The position numbers and the translations under genes were made by a program. From assembly GCA_020445245.1 (NCBI GenBank), contig JAGRHB010000051.1:1-9226 (forward strand): a DNA stretch of 9,226 nucleotides, read 5' to 3'. This document shows, in pieces, positions 1-7,232 of this stretch. Position 1 is the first letter of the stretch, and every line of letters begins with the position of its first letter. The stretch comes from Gammaproteobacteria bacterium. Its GTDB lineage: Bacteria > Pseudomonadota > Gammaproteobacteria > Chromatiales > Sedimenticolaceae. Below the pieces are notes generated by a model. The model worked only from the letters and a program-made list of their open reading frames with translations. It ran no database searches and was not told the DNA's origin.

Positions 1-43
1 GGCGTGGCCCGCGGCGCAGGGAGACGTTGTCGAACTGCAGCAT
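1..43 (-). CDS. ABC-F family ATPase (YheS-like), N-terminal fragment
   Basis: Only the first 14 codons are inside the window; the gene runs off the left edge. Reading the minus strand from the ATG at 43 gives MLQFDNVSLRRGPR. This fits the opening beta-strand of ABC-F proteins such as YheS, which begin with a short hydrophobic strand, then a 'slxlRRG' element ahead of the first Walker A domain. ABC-F proteins are soluble tandem-ATPase factors that act on the ribosome rather than in transport. There is no strong Shine-Dalgarno sequence before this ATG, but a perfect TATAAT lies about 30 bp upstream. It is on the same strand as comM and 73 bp beyond the comM stop. The family call rests on a very short peptide and could be wrong; another ABC ATPase is the main alternative. 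Confidence 0.5.
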   Translation of the reverse strand, partial: MLQFDNVSLRRGPR

Positions 44-73
44 GATCTGGATTCGGTTTTCGGCAAGCGCGCG

Positions 74-79
74 ATTATA
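74..79 (-). promoter_or_regulatory. Possible -10 box (TATAAT) for the left-edge gene
   Basis: The minus strand reads a perfect TATAAT here, 30 bp before the ATG at 43, giving a predicted leader of about 24 nt. No -35 hexamer is recognisable at 16-19 bp spacing (GC-only sequence) and there is no extended -10 TG. The match may therefore be a weak or activator-dependent promoter, or chance. It lies in the gap after the comM stop codon, a sensible place for a separate promoter. Confidence 0.35.
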
Positions 80-116
80 GCGGTGCGCCGGGCGTGCGGC
101 GCCCATTTCCGGTCCC

Positions 117-1625
117 TTATTTCCGATCCAGTCGGCGGTAACCGATGGCCTCGGTCAGGTGGCCGGTGCCGATATCTTCGCTGGCGTCGAGATCCGCCAC
201 CGTGCGTGCGACCCGCAGGATCCGGTGAAAGGCGCGCGCCGACAGTCCGAGCCTGTCGATCGCCTGGGCCAGGAGATCGCGGGCCGGGCCGGGCAGGGCG
301 CAGTGACGTGTGAGTGCCTGCTGGCCGAGTCGCGCATTCGCCACGCCCTGGCGCTGTATCTGCCGCTGCCAGGCGGCGACCACCCGGGCACGCACGGTAC
401 GACTGTCCTCGGCATTGTCCTGCAGGCCGCGCAGCAACTCGCGCTGTGGCAGCGCCGGCACCTCGATCTGGATGTCGATGCGATCGCGCAGTGGACCGGA
501 GATGCGGCGCTGGTAACGCGCCGCCTGCTCCCGGCCGCAGCCTGCGCAGATGCGTGCCGGGTCACCTGCGTAGCCGCACTTGCAGGGGTTCATCGCTGCC
601 ACCAGCTGGAAGTCAGCGGGAAACTCGGCCTGGCGCGCGGCCCGCGAGATCAGTATCCGTCCGGTTTCCAGGGGCTCGCGCAGGACCTCCAGTACCCGGT
701 TGTCGAACTCGGGTAGCTCGTCCAGAAACAACACGCCGTTGTGCGCCAGCGAGATCTCCCCCGGCCTGGGCATGCTGCCGCCACCCACCAGTGCGGCACC
801 GGACGCTGTATGGTGCGGTGCCCGGAACGGTCGTTGGCGCCAGTCCCAGTCGCCGAACGGGTGGCCCGCGACCGAACGGATCGCCGCGCTGTGCAGCGCC
901 TCGTCCTCGGAGAGCGGTGGCAGGATGCCCGGCAGGCGACTCGCGAGCATCGACTTGCCACTGCCCGGAGGTCCCATCATCAACAGATTATGACGGCCGG
1001 CGGCGGCGACCTCGAGGGCTCGCCGTGCGTGCGCCTGGCCGCAGACATCGGCCAGGTCGGGCTGCGCGGCCGGCACCGGCCGGGTGTCCGGTGGGCTGGT
1101 TTCGGACAGTCGCTGGCTGCCACCCAGGTGGCCGGTGACGGCCAGCAGATGATCGACCGCGTACAGCGTCAGTCCACCAACCAGCGCTGCCTCTTCCAGG
1201 TTGTCGGCCGGCATGATCAGCCGCGAGCGCTGCTCGCGGCTCGCCAGCGCCAACGGCAGGATGCCGGTAATCTTGCGCACCGCACCAGCGAGGCTGAGTT
1301 CCCCGACCAGCTCGTAGCCGTCGGCTGCCTGCGGCGGCAGCTGGCCACTCGCGATCAGGATGCCGACCGCGATTGCCAGGTCGAAACGGCTGCCCTGCTT
1401 GGGGAGATCGGCGGGTGCGAGGTTGACCGTTATGCGCCGGGCCGGGAACTCGAAACCGCTGTTGACCAGGGCACTGCGCACCCTGTCGCGGCTTTCCTGC
1501 ACGGCCTTTTCCGGCAGGCCGACGATGTTGAACGCCGGCAGGCCATTGGCGAGATGGGTTTCGACCGTGACCGCGGGGGCCGTGATCCCCACTGCGGCAC
1601 GGCACAGCGTGCTTGCGTATGTCAT
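117..1625 (-). CDS. comM: YifB/ComM family Mg-chelatase-like AAA+ ATPase
   Basis: 502 residues, the usual full length for this family. ComM is a cytoplasmic hexameric AAA+ helicase that promotes branch migration when incoming single-stranded DNA integrates during natural transformation; it is also widespread in species not known to be competent. Seen in the sequence: an N-terminal Lon-protease-like (ChlI) domain over roughly residues 1-170, a linker, Walker A GPPGSGKS at 218-225, Walker B VLFLDELPEF at 298-307, a zinc-ribbon-like cysteine set C348, C350, C360 and C363 (NPCKCGY then CAGC), and an RISGPLRDRID arginine-finger region near 373-384. The C-terminal Mg_chelatase_C helices follow. The ATG at 1625 has AGGGAAGG just upstream. 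ubiK precedes it on the same strand with a 47-bp gap containing a strong hairpin. All key motifs are intact. Confidence 0.95.
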   Translation of the reverse strand: MTYASTLCRAAVGITAPAVTVETHLANGLPAFNIVGLPEKAVQESRDRVRSALVNSGFEFPARRITVNLAPADLPKQGSRFDLAIAVGILIASGQLPPQAADGYELVGELSLAGAVRKITGILPLALASREQRSRLIMPADNLEEAALVGGLTLYAVDHLLAVTGHLGGSQRLSETSPPDTRPVPAAQPDLADVCGQAHARRALEVAAAGRHNLLMMGPPGSGKSMLASRLPGILPPLSEDEALHSAAIRSVAGHPFGDWDWRQRPFRAPHHTASGAALVGGGSMPRPGEISLAHNGVLFLDELPEFDNRVLEVLREPLETGRILISRAARQAEFPADFQLVAAMNPCKCGYAGDPARICAGCGREQAARYQRRISGPLRDRIDIQIEVPALPQRELLRGLQDNAEDSRTVRARVVAAWQRQIQRQGVANARLGQQALTRHCALPGPARDLLAQAIDRLGLSARAFHRILRVARTVADLDASEDIGTGHLTEAIGYRRLDRK

Positions 1626-1647
1626 GACCTTCCCTGGTCTCTGGTGG

Positions 1648-1666
1648 CCCCGCGCGCCGCGCGGGG
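1648..1666 (-). other. GC-rich hairpin in the ubiK-comM gap
   Basis: A perfect inverted repeat with an 8-bp stem (CCCCGCGC / GCGCGGGG) and a 3-nt loop fills much of the 47-bp space between the ubiK stop and the comM start. No T-run follows on either strand, so it is not a standard rho-independent terminator. It may protect the upstream transcript end, cause pausing, or lower comM expression relative to ubiK. Confidence 0.5.
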
Positions 1667-1672
1667 GGTGGG

Positions 1673-1921
1673 CTATTGGCGGGTTGCTGTCTCCAGCGCG
1701 GCGAGCCTGTCCTCGAGTGCCCTGAGTTTTTCGCGGGTACGCAGCAGCACCGCCTGCTGGATCTCGAATTCCTCGCGTGTCACCAGGTTCAGTTTGCCCA
1801 GCGCGGCTTCCAGCCCCACCCGAAGGTTGCGTTGCAGATCCCCCTGCAGCGTCTGAAAACCGCTCGGCATATTGTCCGCGATGCGGCGAGACAGATCATC
1901 GAAGAGTTTCGGGTCGAGCAT
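1673..1921 (-). CDS. ubiK: Ubiquinone biosynthesis accessory factor UbiK (YqiC/BMFP family)
   Basis: 82 residues, typical of the BMFP/YqiC family. UbiK is a small trimeric coiled-coil protein that binds membrane lipid and assists the UbiJ-associated ubiquinone biosynthesis complex under aerobic conditions. The N-terminal part (MLDPKLFDDLSRRI, then an amphipathic region to about residue 45) and the charged, heptad-like C-terminus (REEFEIQQAVLLRTREKLRALEDRL split over residues 49-76) are characteristic. I chose the ATG at 1921 rather than an in-frame ATG at 2029: only the shorter form starts like the family, it has GGAG about 8 nt upstream, and the extra 36 residues are arginine/proline-rich and unlike any UbiK. 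It is divergent from the nitrogen operon and lies just before comM, with which it may be cotranscribed. Confidence 0.9.
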   Translation of the reverse strand: MLDPKLFDDLSRRIADNMPSGFQTLQGDLQRNLRVGLEAALGKLNLVTREEFEIQQAVLLRTREKLRALEDRLAALETATRQ

Positions 1922-1958
1922 CTGGGCACTCCGTGTGTGCAACAGCGGATACCGCGGC

Positions 1959-1987
1959 AGGGTAGAAAACACCGCGCACCTTGTCCA
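1959..1987 (-). promoter_or_regulatory. Candidate sigma-70 promoter for ubiK
   Basis: On the minus strand TGGACA (-35, 1987-1982) and TACCCT (-10, 1964-1959) are separated by exactly 17 bp. The -35 matches 5 of 6 bases; the -10 keeps only the first two and the last conserved bases. The start would fall near 1952, giving a leader of about 30 nt. The NtrC-like dyad at 2012-2028 lies about 25 bp upstream of this -35, so cross-talk with the divergent nitrogen promoter is possible. Confidence 0.35.
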
Positions 1988-2011
1988 CCGTGGATCGTCG
2001 CCCCGTGATGG

Positions 2012-2028
2012 TGCATCGCTTTGGTGCA
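2012..2028 (+). promoter_or_regulatory. NtrC-like enhancer dyad (site 1)
   Basis: The 17-bp TGCATCGCTTTGGTGCA follows the NtrC pattern TGCACCA-N3-TGGTGCA with two mismatches, both in the left arm. Its centre is about 128 bp upstream of the start predicted from the sigma-54 promoter at 2122-2137, the usual range for NtrC enhancers. A further copy of the half-site heptamer TGGTGCA overlaps it at 2009-2015. The call is by consensus recall and spacing; no NtrC gene is in the window. Confidence 0.6.
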
Positions 2029-2049
2029 ACGGCTGTCGGGCGGTTTGAA

Positions 2050-2058
2050 TTGGTGCAA
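2050..2058 (+). promoter_or_regulatory. NtrC-like half-site (site 2)
   Basis: TTGGTGCAA repeats the right arm of site 1, exactly 29 bp downstream (TGGTGCA at 2022 and 2051), close to three helical turns. Its left arm (2041-2047) does not match, so it would be a weak site occupied cooperatively with site 1. The implied dyad centre lies about 99 bp upstream of the predicted sigma-54 start. Confidence 0.45.
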
Positions 2059-2121
2059 CAGGATTTGCTTATTCACCTGGGATGCAATTCATGTTTCTGA
2101 AAAATAAAGGAAAAAACGTAT

Positions 2122-2137
2122 TGGCACGGCTCCTGCT
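2122..2137 (+). promoter_or_regulatory. Sigma-54 (RpoN) promoter of the torF-like-glnK-amtB operon
   Basis: TGGCACGGCTCCTGCT matches the sigma-54 consensus TGGCACG-N4-TTGCW at every fixed position except one (C for T at 2133). The invariant GG (2123-2124) and GC (2135-2136) have the required 10-bp spacing. Transcription should start near 2148, giving a leader of about 60 nt before the barrel gene. An A-rich tract (about 2099-2117) between enhancer sites and promoter could ease DNA looping. RpoN control with NtrC activation is the classic mode for glnK-amtB, and the two downstream genes are exactly those. Confidence 0.85.
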
Positions 2138-2157
2138 TCGACCCGGTCAGTCGCGAT

Positions 2158-2169
2158 TTTCGCGCGAAA
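2158..2169 (+). repeat. Palindrome and CGAAT repeats in the operon leader
   Basis: TTTCGCGCGAAA is a perfect 12-bp palindrome about 11-22 nt downstream of the predicted sigma-54 start. It is followed by three copies of CGAAT at 2170-2174, 2176-2180 and 2181-2185. It could be a protein operator or a short leader hairpin; no known regulator consensus is recognised. Confidence 0.3.
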
Positions 2170-2207
2170 CGAATCCGAATCGAATAGCCATTGGGAGTCA
2201 ATGCAAC

Positions 2208-2900
2208 ATGAAACTGAAGAAAACAGCCCTCGCACTGAGCGTTCTGGTCGCGGCAGGTTCCGCCGCTGCAGAGTTCTCGGCCAACATCGGCGCAACCAGC
2301 AACTACGTCTGGCGCGGCGTCACGCAGACCGACGATTCGGCCGCGATCAGTGGCGGCCTCGACTATGCCCACGACAGCGGTTTCTACGCGGGGACCTGGG
2401 CCTCAAACGTCGACTTCGGTGATGACACCAATGCCGAAGTAGACCTATACGGCGGTTTTTCCAATGAGGTCAGTGGCATCGGCTACGACGTCGGTGTCAT
2501 CTACTACGGCTATCCGGGTGGTGACGACATCAACTTCCTCGAGATTCAGGGAAGCCTCACCTTCGGGCCGGTTACGGGTGGTGTGAACTACATCGTCGAT
2601 TCGCAAGTCGATGACACCTCGGCCGGCAACGAGACCTTCATCGACGGCGATATCTACTACCACGTGAGTGCCAGCTTCGAAGTCGCGCCGACGTGGACCG
2701 TCGGAGGTACGGTCGGCTATTTCGACTTCAAGGATGACGGCGTCGCAGGCAGCGATACCTCATATACCCACTACCAGCTTGACATCGGCAAGAGTGCCGG
2801 CGACCTGGGCGACTTCACGTTCTCTGTCTCTGCCGCGGACGAAGAGAGTGGAGACAGTGATGCGAAAGTCTTCGTCTCCTGGGCCAAGACCTTCGAATAA
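2208..2900 (+). CDS. TorF-family putative porin (Gcw_chp/TIGR02001 outer-membrane beta-barrel)
   Basis: 230 residues. The start MKLKKTALALSVLVAAGSAAA is a clear Sec signal peptide with cleavage predicted after AAA, before EFSANIG. The mature part opens with the family signature (GATSNYVWRGVTQT, then AISGGLDY) and continues as alternating aromatic/polar strands with acidic, glycine-rich loops. It ends with a barrel-type strand, VFVSWAKTFE. The family is found as paralogues in proteobacteria and its substrate is generally unknown. I chose the ATG at 2208: it begins the signal peptide, has GGAG about 10 nt upstream and lies 60 nt after the predicted transcript start. An in-frame ATG at 2082 lies upstream of the sigma-54 promoter and is excluded. 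Position as first gene ahead of glnK-amtB suggests outer-membrane passage of a nitrogen compound; this is inference from context. Confidence 0.85.
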   Translation: MKLKKTALALSVLVAAGSAAAEFSANIGATSNYVWRGVTQTDDSAAISGGLDYAHDSGFYAGTWASNVDFGDDTNAEVDLYGGFSNEVSGIGYDVGVIYYGYPGGDDINFLEIQGSLTFGPVTGGVNYIVDSQVDDTSAGNETFIDGDIYYHVSASFEVAPTWTVGGTVGYFDFKDDGVAGSDTSYTHYQLDIGKSAGDLGDFTFSVSAADEESGDSDAKVFVSWAKTFE

Positions 2901-3311
<411 letters not shown>

Positions 3312-3329
3312 TCCGGCTGGGGGTTTCCA

Positions 3330-4628
3330 ATGGAAAACAATATCTTTGAACTCCAGTACGCCATCGATACCTTCTATTTCCTGGTAATGGGCGCACTGGT
3401 CATGTGGATGGCTGCGGGCTTTGCGATGCTCGAGGCCGGACTGGTGCGGTCGAAGAATACGACCGAGATCCTGACCAAGAACATCGCCCTGTATGCGGTC
3501 GCGTGCATCATGTATCTGGTGTGCGGCTACGCGATCATGTACGGCGGCGACTTCCTGCTGGCCGGCATCGCGCTGGACGGCGCCGAAAATGCCGACGCAC
3601 TGACCGCGAGCGTGCTGAAAGAGTCTGCGGAAGCGGGCTTTGGCGGTGACTCCGTGTATTCGGATGCCTCGGACTTCTTCTTCCAGGTGGTGTTCGTGGC
3701 GACCGCGATGTCGATTGTCTCCGGTGCCGTTGCCGAGCGCATGAAACTGTGGTCGTTCCTGCTGTTCGCAGTGGTGATGACCGGTTTCATCTACCCGATG
3801 GAAGGCAACTGGACCTGGGGCGGTGAGTCGGTGTTCGGTCTGTACAGCCTGGGCGACGACTTCGGTTTCTCCGACTTCGCCGGCTCCGGCATCGTGCACA
3901 TGGCAGGTGCGGCCGCCGCGCTGGCCGGAGTGCTGCTGCTGGGTCCGCGCAAGGGCAAGTACACCGCCGATGGCCGTGTCAACGCCATTCCAGGCGCCAA
4001 CCTGCCGCTGGCCACCCTCGGTACCTTCATCCTGTGGATGGGCTGGTTCGGCTTCAACGGTGGCTCGGTGCTCAAGCTGGGCGACATCGCCAATGCCAAC
4101 TCGGTCGCTATGGTGTTCCTGAACACCAACGCCGCGGCCGCCGGCGGCCTCGTGACTGCGCTGATCATCGCACGCCTGCTGTTCGGCAAGGCTGACCTCA
4201 CCATGGCACTCAACGGTGCACTGGCAGGCCTGGTGGCGATCACCGCCGAGCCGTCCACGCCGTCGCCGCTGATGGCCACCATGATCGGTGCGGTCGGTGG
4301 TGCCCTGGTGGTGTTCGCGATCCTGACCATCGACAAGATGAAGATCGACGATCCGGTCGGTGCCATCTCGGTACATGGTGTGGTCGGTTTCTGGGGCCTG
4401 ATGGCAGTGCCGCTGACCAATGACGGGACCAGTTTCGTCGGTCAGCTGGTCGGCGCCGGCACGATCTTCGGTTGGGTGTTCGGGGTCAGCTTCGTGGTGT
4501 GGTTGGTGATCAAGGCGATCATGGGCATCCGCGTCAGCGAGGAAGAGGAATACGAAGGTACCGACATCGGCGAGTGTGGCCTGGAGGCCTATCCCGAGTT
4601 CACCGGTACGCGTGGTTCCGGTCGCTGA
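3330..4628 (+). CDS. amtB: Ammonium transporter AmtB
   Basis: 432 residues forming the Amt/Mep/Rh ammonium channel of the inner membrane, which brings in ammonium when it is scarce. Many hydrophobic segments fit the 11-helix fold. The twin pore histidines are H190 (SGIVHMAGAAAAL) and H349 (GAISVHGVVGFWG). The conserved Asp supporting the ammonium site is D182 (SDFAGSGIVH), phenylalanines before the gate are at 116-118 (FFFQ), and WFGFNGGS is at 239-246. There is an acidic periplasmic loop around 82-115. The cytoplasmic tail carries DIGECGLEAYPEF, the region that contacts GlnK. No cleavable signal peptide is obvious. A G-rich stretch precedes the ATG in place of a classic Shine-Dalgarno. It is the last gene of the operon, ending before a strong terminator. 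Confidence 0.96.
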   Translation: MENNIFELQYAIDTFYFLVMGALVMWMAAGFAMLEAGLVRSKNTTEILTKNIALYAVACIMYLVCGYAIMYGGDFLLAGIALDGAENADALTASVLKESAEAGFGGDSVYSDASDFFFQVVFVATAMSIVSGAVAERMKLWSFLLFAVVMTGFIYPMEGNWTWGGESVFGLYSLGDDFGFSDFAGSGIVHMAGAAAALAGVLLLGPRKGKYTADGRVNAIPGANLPLATLGTFILWMGWFGFNGGSVLKLGDIANANSVAMVFLNTNAAAAGGLVTALIIARLLFGKADLTMALNGALAGLVAITAEPSTPSPLMATMIGAVGGALVVFAILTIDKMKIDDPVGAISVHGVVGFWGLMAVPLTNDGTSFVGQLVGAGTIFGWVFGVSFVVWLVIKAIMGIRVSEEEEYEGTDIGECGLEAYPEFTGTRGSGR

Positions 4629-4675
4629 CAGACACCACGTCTGTGTAGCTGGGGCGCCTTCGGGCGCCCTTTTTT
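4628..4675 (+). terminator. Rho-independent terminator after amtB
   Basis: GGGCGCC (4652-4658), a TTCG tetraloop and GGCGCCC (4663-4669) form a 7-bp GC stem followed directly by six T (4670-4675). A smaller perfect hairpin (ACAGAC/GTCTGT, 4628-4644) sits just upstream, starting within the amtB stop codon. The T-run is on the plus strand only, so it ends the nitrogen operon; the convergent hydrolase gene at 4697 has no matching signal here. Confidence 0.92.
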
Positions 4676-4696
4676 GTTGGGGAGTGCCGGTCGGCA

Positions 4697-5743
4697 TCAA
4701 ACGATCGGCGGTTCTTCGATCAGCTCCGGTGGCGTGATCGCCGTGCCCTCGTGCAGCGCATCCAGGTGCTGCTCCAGCAACGTGGTCTGACGGGTGCGGC
4801 CGACATGAAACAGGGCCTCGCCCTCGAACACCAGCGGCAGGTTGGTGCGGCCAATGACCACACCGTCGAAAGGTGCCTCCAGCACCATCTCGGACTCACC
4901 TGTGGGGTCGGCGACCACACCGAGGATTTCGCCTTTTCTGACCATGGTGCCGAGCTTGGACTGCGCACGCAGGATGCCACTCTGCGGTGCGCGCTGCCAG
5001 GTGCTCGAACGCAGCACCGCACTCGGTTTGCTCGGCTTGCGTTTGCTGATCGGCAGCATCGACAGGCGACGCAGCACGTTCATCACCCCGCGCAGCCCGA
5101 TCTGGATCGACATCTCCTCGAAACGCAGTGCCTCACCGGCCTCGTACACCATCACCGGTACGCCGATGTCGGCAGCTGCGCCGCGCAGCGAACCGGCTGG
5201 TGCCGCCGAGTGCAACAGCACCGGTGCGCTGAACGCCTTGGCCAGCGGCTCCAGGATAGGGTCGTTGATGTCCGCCCGGATCTGCGGCAGGTTGTCACGG
5301 TGCACCGCTGCCGTATGCAGATCAATGCCGAAGTCGGCGCGTTTCACGATCTCCGACATGAACACATGGCCGAGGCGGCCCGCCATCGACCCAGACTCGT
5401 TGCCGGGGAAGCTGCGATTGAGGTCGCGCCGGTCGGGCAGATAGCGTGAACGGTTGTGAAAGCCGAACACATTGACGATCGGTACCGCCAGCAGCGTGCC
5501 GTGCAGGCGCTTCATCTGAGGTACTCGCAGCAGTCGACGGATGATCTCCACGCCGTTGATCTCGTCACCATGCACGGCGGCACTGACGAAAACCACCGGG
5601 CCGTCATGCCGGCCGTGCAACACATGTACCGGCATGGATACCGGGTCGTTGGTGTATAGACCGGGGAGAGTCAGATTGACCGAGCGGCGCGTCGCCGCTG
5701 CCACCAGCTGCCCGCCGATCGGGAATGCCTGGCGTTTGTTCAT
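4697..5743 (-). CDS. Succinylglutamate desuccinylase/aspartoacylase family zinc hydrolase
   Basis: 348 residues. The family removes acyl or amino-acid groups from N-acyl amino acids through a carboxypeptidase-like zinc site. Visible: zinc ligands H58 and E61 in AAVHGDEINGVE, a third ligand H143 in GIDLHTAAVH, the substrate-binding DLNRSFPG at 107-114, and the likely catalytic Glu at 201 (VYEAGEALRF). The C-terminal region from about 255 to 325 (GTMVRKGEILGVVADP, then APFDGVVIGR) resembles the beta-barrel/lipoyl-like domain of AstE-family proteins. The gene starts 4 bp after the rimK stop and is therefore in its operon, with AAGGG overlapping the rimK end. No arginine-catabolism genes are nearby, so a true AstE role is unlikely. 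A role in trimming or recycling glutamate-linked products of RimK is possible but inferred only from linkage. Confidence 0.85.
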   Translation of the reverse strand: MNKRQAFPIGGQLVAAATRRSVNLTLPGLYTNDPVSMPVHVLHGRHDGPVVFVSAAVHGDEINGVEIIRRLLRVPQMKRLHGTLLAVPIVNVFGFHNRSRYLPDRRDLNRSFPGNESGSMAGRLGHVFMSEIVKRADFGIDLHTAAVHRDNLPQIRADINDPILEPLAKAFSAPVLLHSAAPAGSLRGAAADIGVPVMVYEAGEALRFEEMSIQIGLRGVMNVLRRLSMLPISKRKPSKPSAVLRSSTWQRAPQSGILRAQSKLGTMVRKGEILGVVADPTGESEMVLEAPFDGVVIGRTNLPLVFEGEALFHVGRTRQTTLLEQHLDALHEGTAITPPELIEEPPIV

Positions 5744-5747
5744 CTTC

Positions 5748-6653
5748 TCAGCCCTTGCCGCGCGTCTTGGTTTTGTGCGGTTGGTGATTCTTTTCGATGA
5801 ACTGGACGATCATGCCTGCCACGTCGCGCTGCGTGGCGCCCTCGATGCCCTCCAGCCCGGGCGAGGAATTGACCTCCATGACCACCGGTCCGTGATTGGC
5901 GCGCAGGATGTCCACACCGCATACATTCAGTCCCATGATGCCGGCGGCACGCACTGCGGTGGAGCGTTCCTCCGGGGTCAGCTTGATCAGCGAGGCGCTG
6001 CCGCCGCGGTGCAGGTTGGAACGGAACTCACCATCCTTGCTCTGGCGCTTCATCGCGGCCACCACCTTGCCGCCGACCACCAGGCAACGGATGTCGGCGC
6101 CACCGGCCTCGGCAATGAACTCCTGGATCAGAATGTTGGCTTTGAGCCCCATGAAGGCCTCGATCACGCTCTCTGCCGCTTTCTCCGTCTCTGCCAGTAC
6201 CACGCCGATGCCCTGGGTGCCCTCCAGCAGCTTGATCACCGCCGGGGCACCGCCGACCATCTTGAGCATATCCTGCACATCGTCGGGCGAGTGCGCGAAT
6301 CCGGTCACCGGGAGGCCGATGCCCTTGCGCGCCAGCAGCTGAAGCGAGCGCAACTTGTCTCGAGAGCGGGTAATCGCGACCGACTCGTTGAGCGGGTAGA
6401 CGCCCATCATCTCGAACTGGCGCAACACCGCGGTGCCGTAAAAGGTCACCGATGCGCCGATGCGTGGGATCACCGCATCGAAGCCGTTGAGGTCCTCGCC
6501 CTTGTAGTGGATCGAGGGACGCATCGAAGTAATGTTCATATAGCAGCGCAGCACGTCGAGCACGCGAACTTCGTGGCCGCGTTGCTCGGCGGCCTCGACC
6601 AGGCGCCGCGTCGAGTACAGCTTGGGGTTGCGCGACAGTATGGCAATTTTCAT
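5748..6653 (-). CDS. rimK: Ribosomal protein S6 glutamate ligase RimK
   Basis: 301 residues, matching the known RimK length. It is an ATP-grasp ligase that adds glutamate residues to the C-terminus of ribosomal protein S6 and can make poly-alpha-glutamate. Visible: start [21 protein letters not shown]-binding lysines K100 and K141, the glycine-rich [12 protein letters not shown] at 144-155, adenine-binding QEF at 177-179, and metal-binding D248, E260 and N262 in CGVDIL and [15 protein letters not shown] short basic tail ends the protein. The ATG overlaps the stop of the upstream protease gene by ATGA, with AAGGAA as ribosome-binding site, so the two are translationally coupled. All catalytic positions look intact. 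Confidence 0.95.
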   Translation of the reverse strand: MKIAILSRNPKLYSTRRLVEAAEQRGHEVRVLDVLRCYMNITSMRPSIHYKGEDLNGFDAVIPRIGASVTFYGTAVLRQFEMMGVYPLNESVAITRSRDKLRSLQLLARKGIGLPVTGFAHSPDDVQDMLKMVGGAPAVIKLLEGTQGIGVVLAETEKAAESVIEAFMGLKANILIQEFIAEAGGADIRCLVVGGKVVAAMKRQSKDGEFRSNLHRGGSASLIKLTPEERSTAVRAAGIMGLNVCGVDILRANHGPVVMEVNSSPGLEGIEGATQRDVAGMIVQFIEKNHQPHKTKTRGKG

Positions 6654-7144
6654 TGGGGTTCCTTGCGGGAGGAGCGACGGCCGGCAAGATATGAGGCCGA
6701 CGGGTCGATCAGAAATCCGCCGGCCGACATCGCGGTGCGGCCGAAGAGCATGCGGAACTGCATGCTATCGCGGTTGGTCAGTGTGAGTTCAATATCATCA
6801 TCGAAATCCAGCAGAACGAGCCGCGTGACGATCACGAAGCGAAGCTCGCGATGGCCGCCGGAGTCCGAGACCTGACGTTGGTCCAGCACCTCGGCCTCGC
6901 AGTGAACCGCGTCACGGTTGTTGCGCTGAAGCGGGTGGACCCCGAAGCGGACATGGTCGCGGCCATCGCGCCGGAGCGGCTCGACGTAAAACGCGTGCAG
7001 GCACGACGTGCGTGCGCCGGTGTCGACCTTGGCTTTGATGTGACTGATCCCGAGGTCCGGCAGGCTGAGCCATTCACGCCAGCCGAGCAGGCGCGCCGAC
7101 GGCGCAGCGTCGGTCGGGATTGTCGTCTTCCGTGTGATCGGCAT
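6650..7144 (-). CDS. Retropepsin-like aspartic protease (RimB/COG4067, 'ATP-dependent zinc protease' family)
   Basis: 164 residues. Domain core: [14 protein letters not shown], then the aspartic-protease motif DTGA at 41-44 within [16 protein letters not shown], and the second conserved block [22 protein letters not shown] near 132-153. The family is annotated as 'ATP-dependent zinc protease', but its fold and DTGA motif are retropepsin-like. Related proteins called RimB are linked to RimK in Pseudomonas (established knowledge, recalled). I chose the ATG at 7144: family proteins begin shortly before the core, and the open frame extending to 7789 runs antisense through the next two genes. The Shine-Dalgarno is poor (AAGGG about 12 nt upstream). 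It is the first gene of the three-gene cluster and overlaps rimK by ATGA. Confidence 0.85.
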   Translation of the reverse strand: MPITRKTTIPTDAAPSARLLGWREWLSLPDLGISHIKAKVDTGARTSCLHAFYVEPLRRDGRDHVRFGVHPLQRNNRDAVHCEAEVLDQRQVSDSGGHRELRFVIVTRLVLLDFDDDIELTLTNRDSMQFRMLFGRTAMSAGGFLIDPSASYLAGRRSSRKEPQ

Positions 7145-7232
7145 CGGCAGGGCCCTTGTACTAATGATCGGCGGGCCGTGATTGTGTGGCACGCGCGGTT
7201 GATTCGCTGGCGACGCCCGGCGCCTGTGCGCA

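Noticed and set aside
90..104. Hairpin GGGCG-TGCGG-CGCCC downstream of comM as a terminator
   Set aside because: Only a 5-bp stem and no T-run on the minus strand.
741..1856. A 371-codon plus-strand frame opposite comM and ubiK
   Set aside because: Antisense shadow of comM; arginine-rich with no domain.
1922..2029. N-terminal extension of ubiK to an ATG at 2029
   Set aside because: The extension is unlike UbiK and would cover the predicted ubiK promoter and the NtrC dyad.
2082..2207. Start of the barrel gene at the in-frame ATG at 2082
   Set aside because: This would precede the sigma-54 promoter and bury the signal peptide 42 residues inside the protein.
5541..6875. A 444-codon plus-strand frame opposite rimK and its neighbours
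   Set aside because: Low-complexity His/Arg/Leu composition, no family signature, antisense to three well-supported genes.
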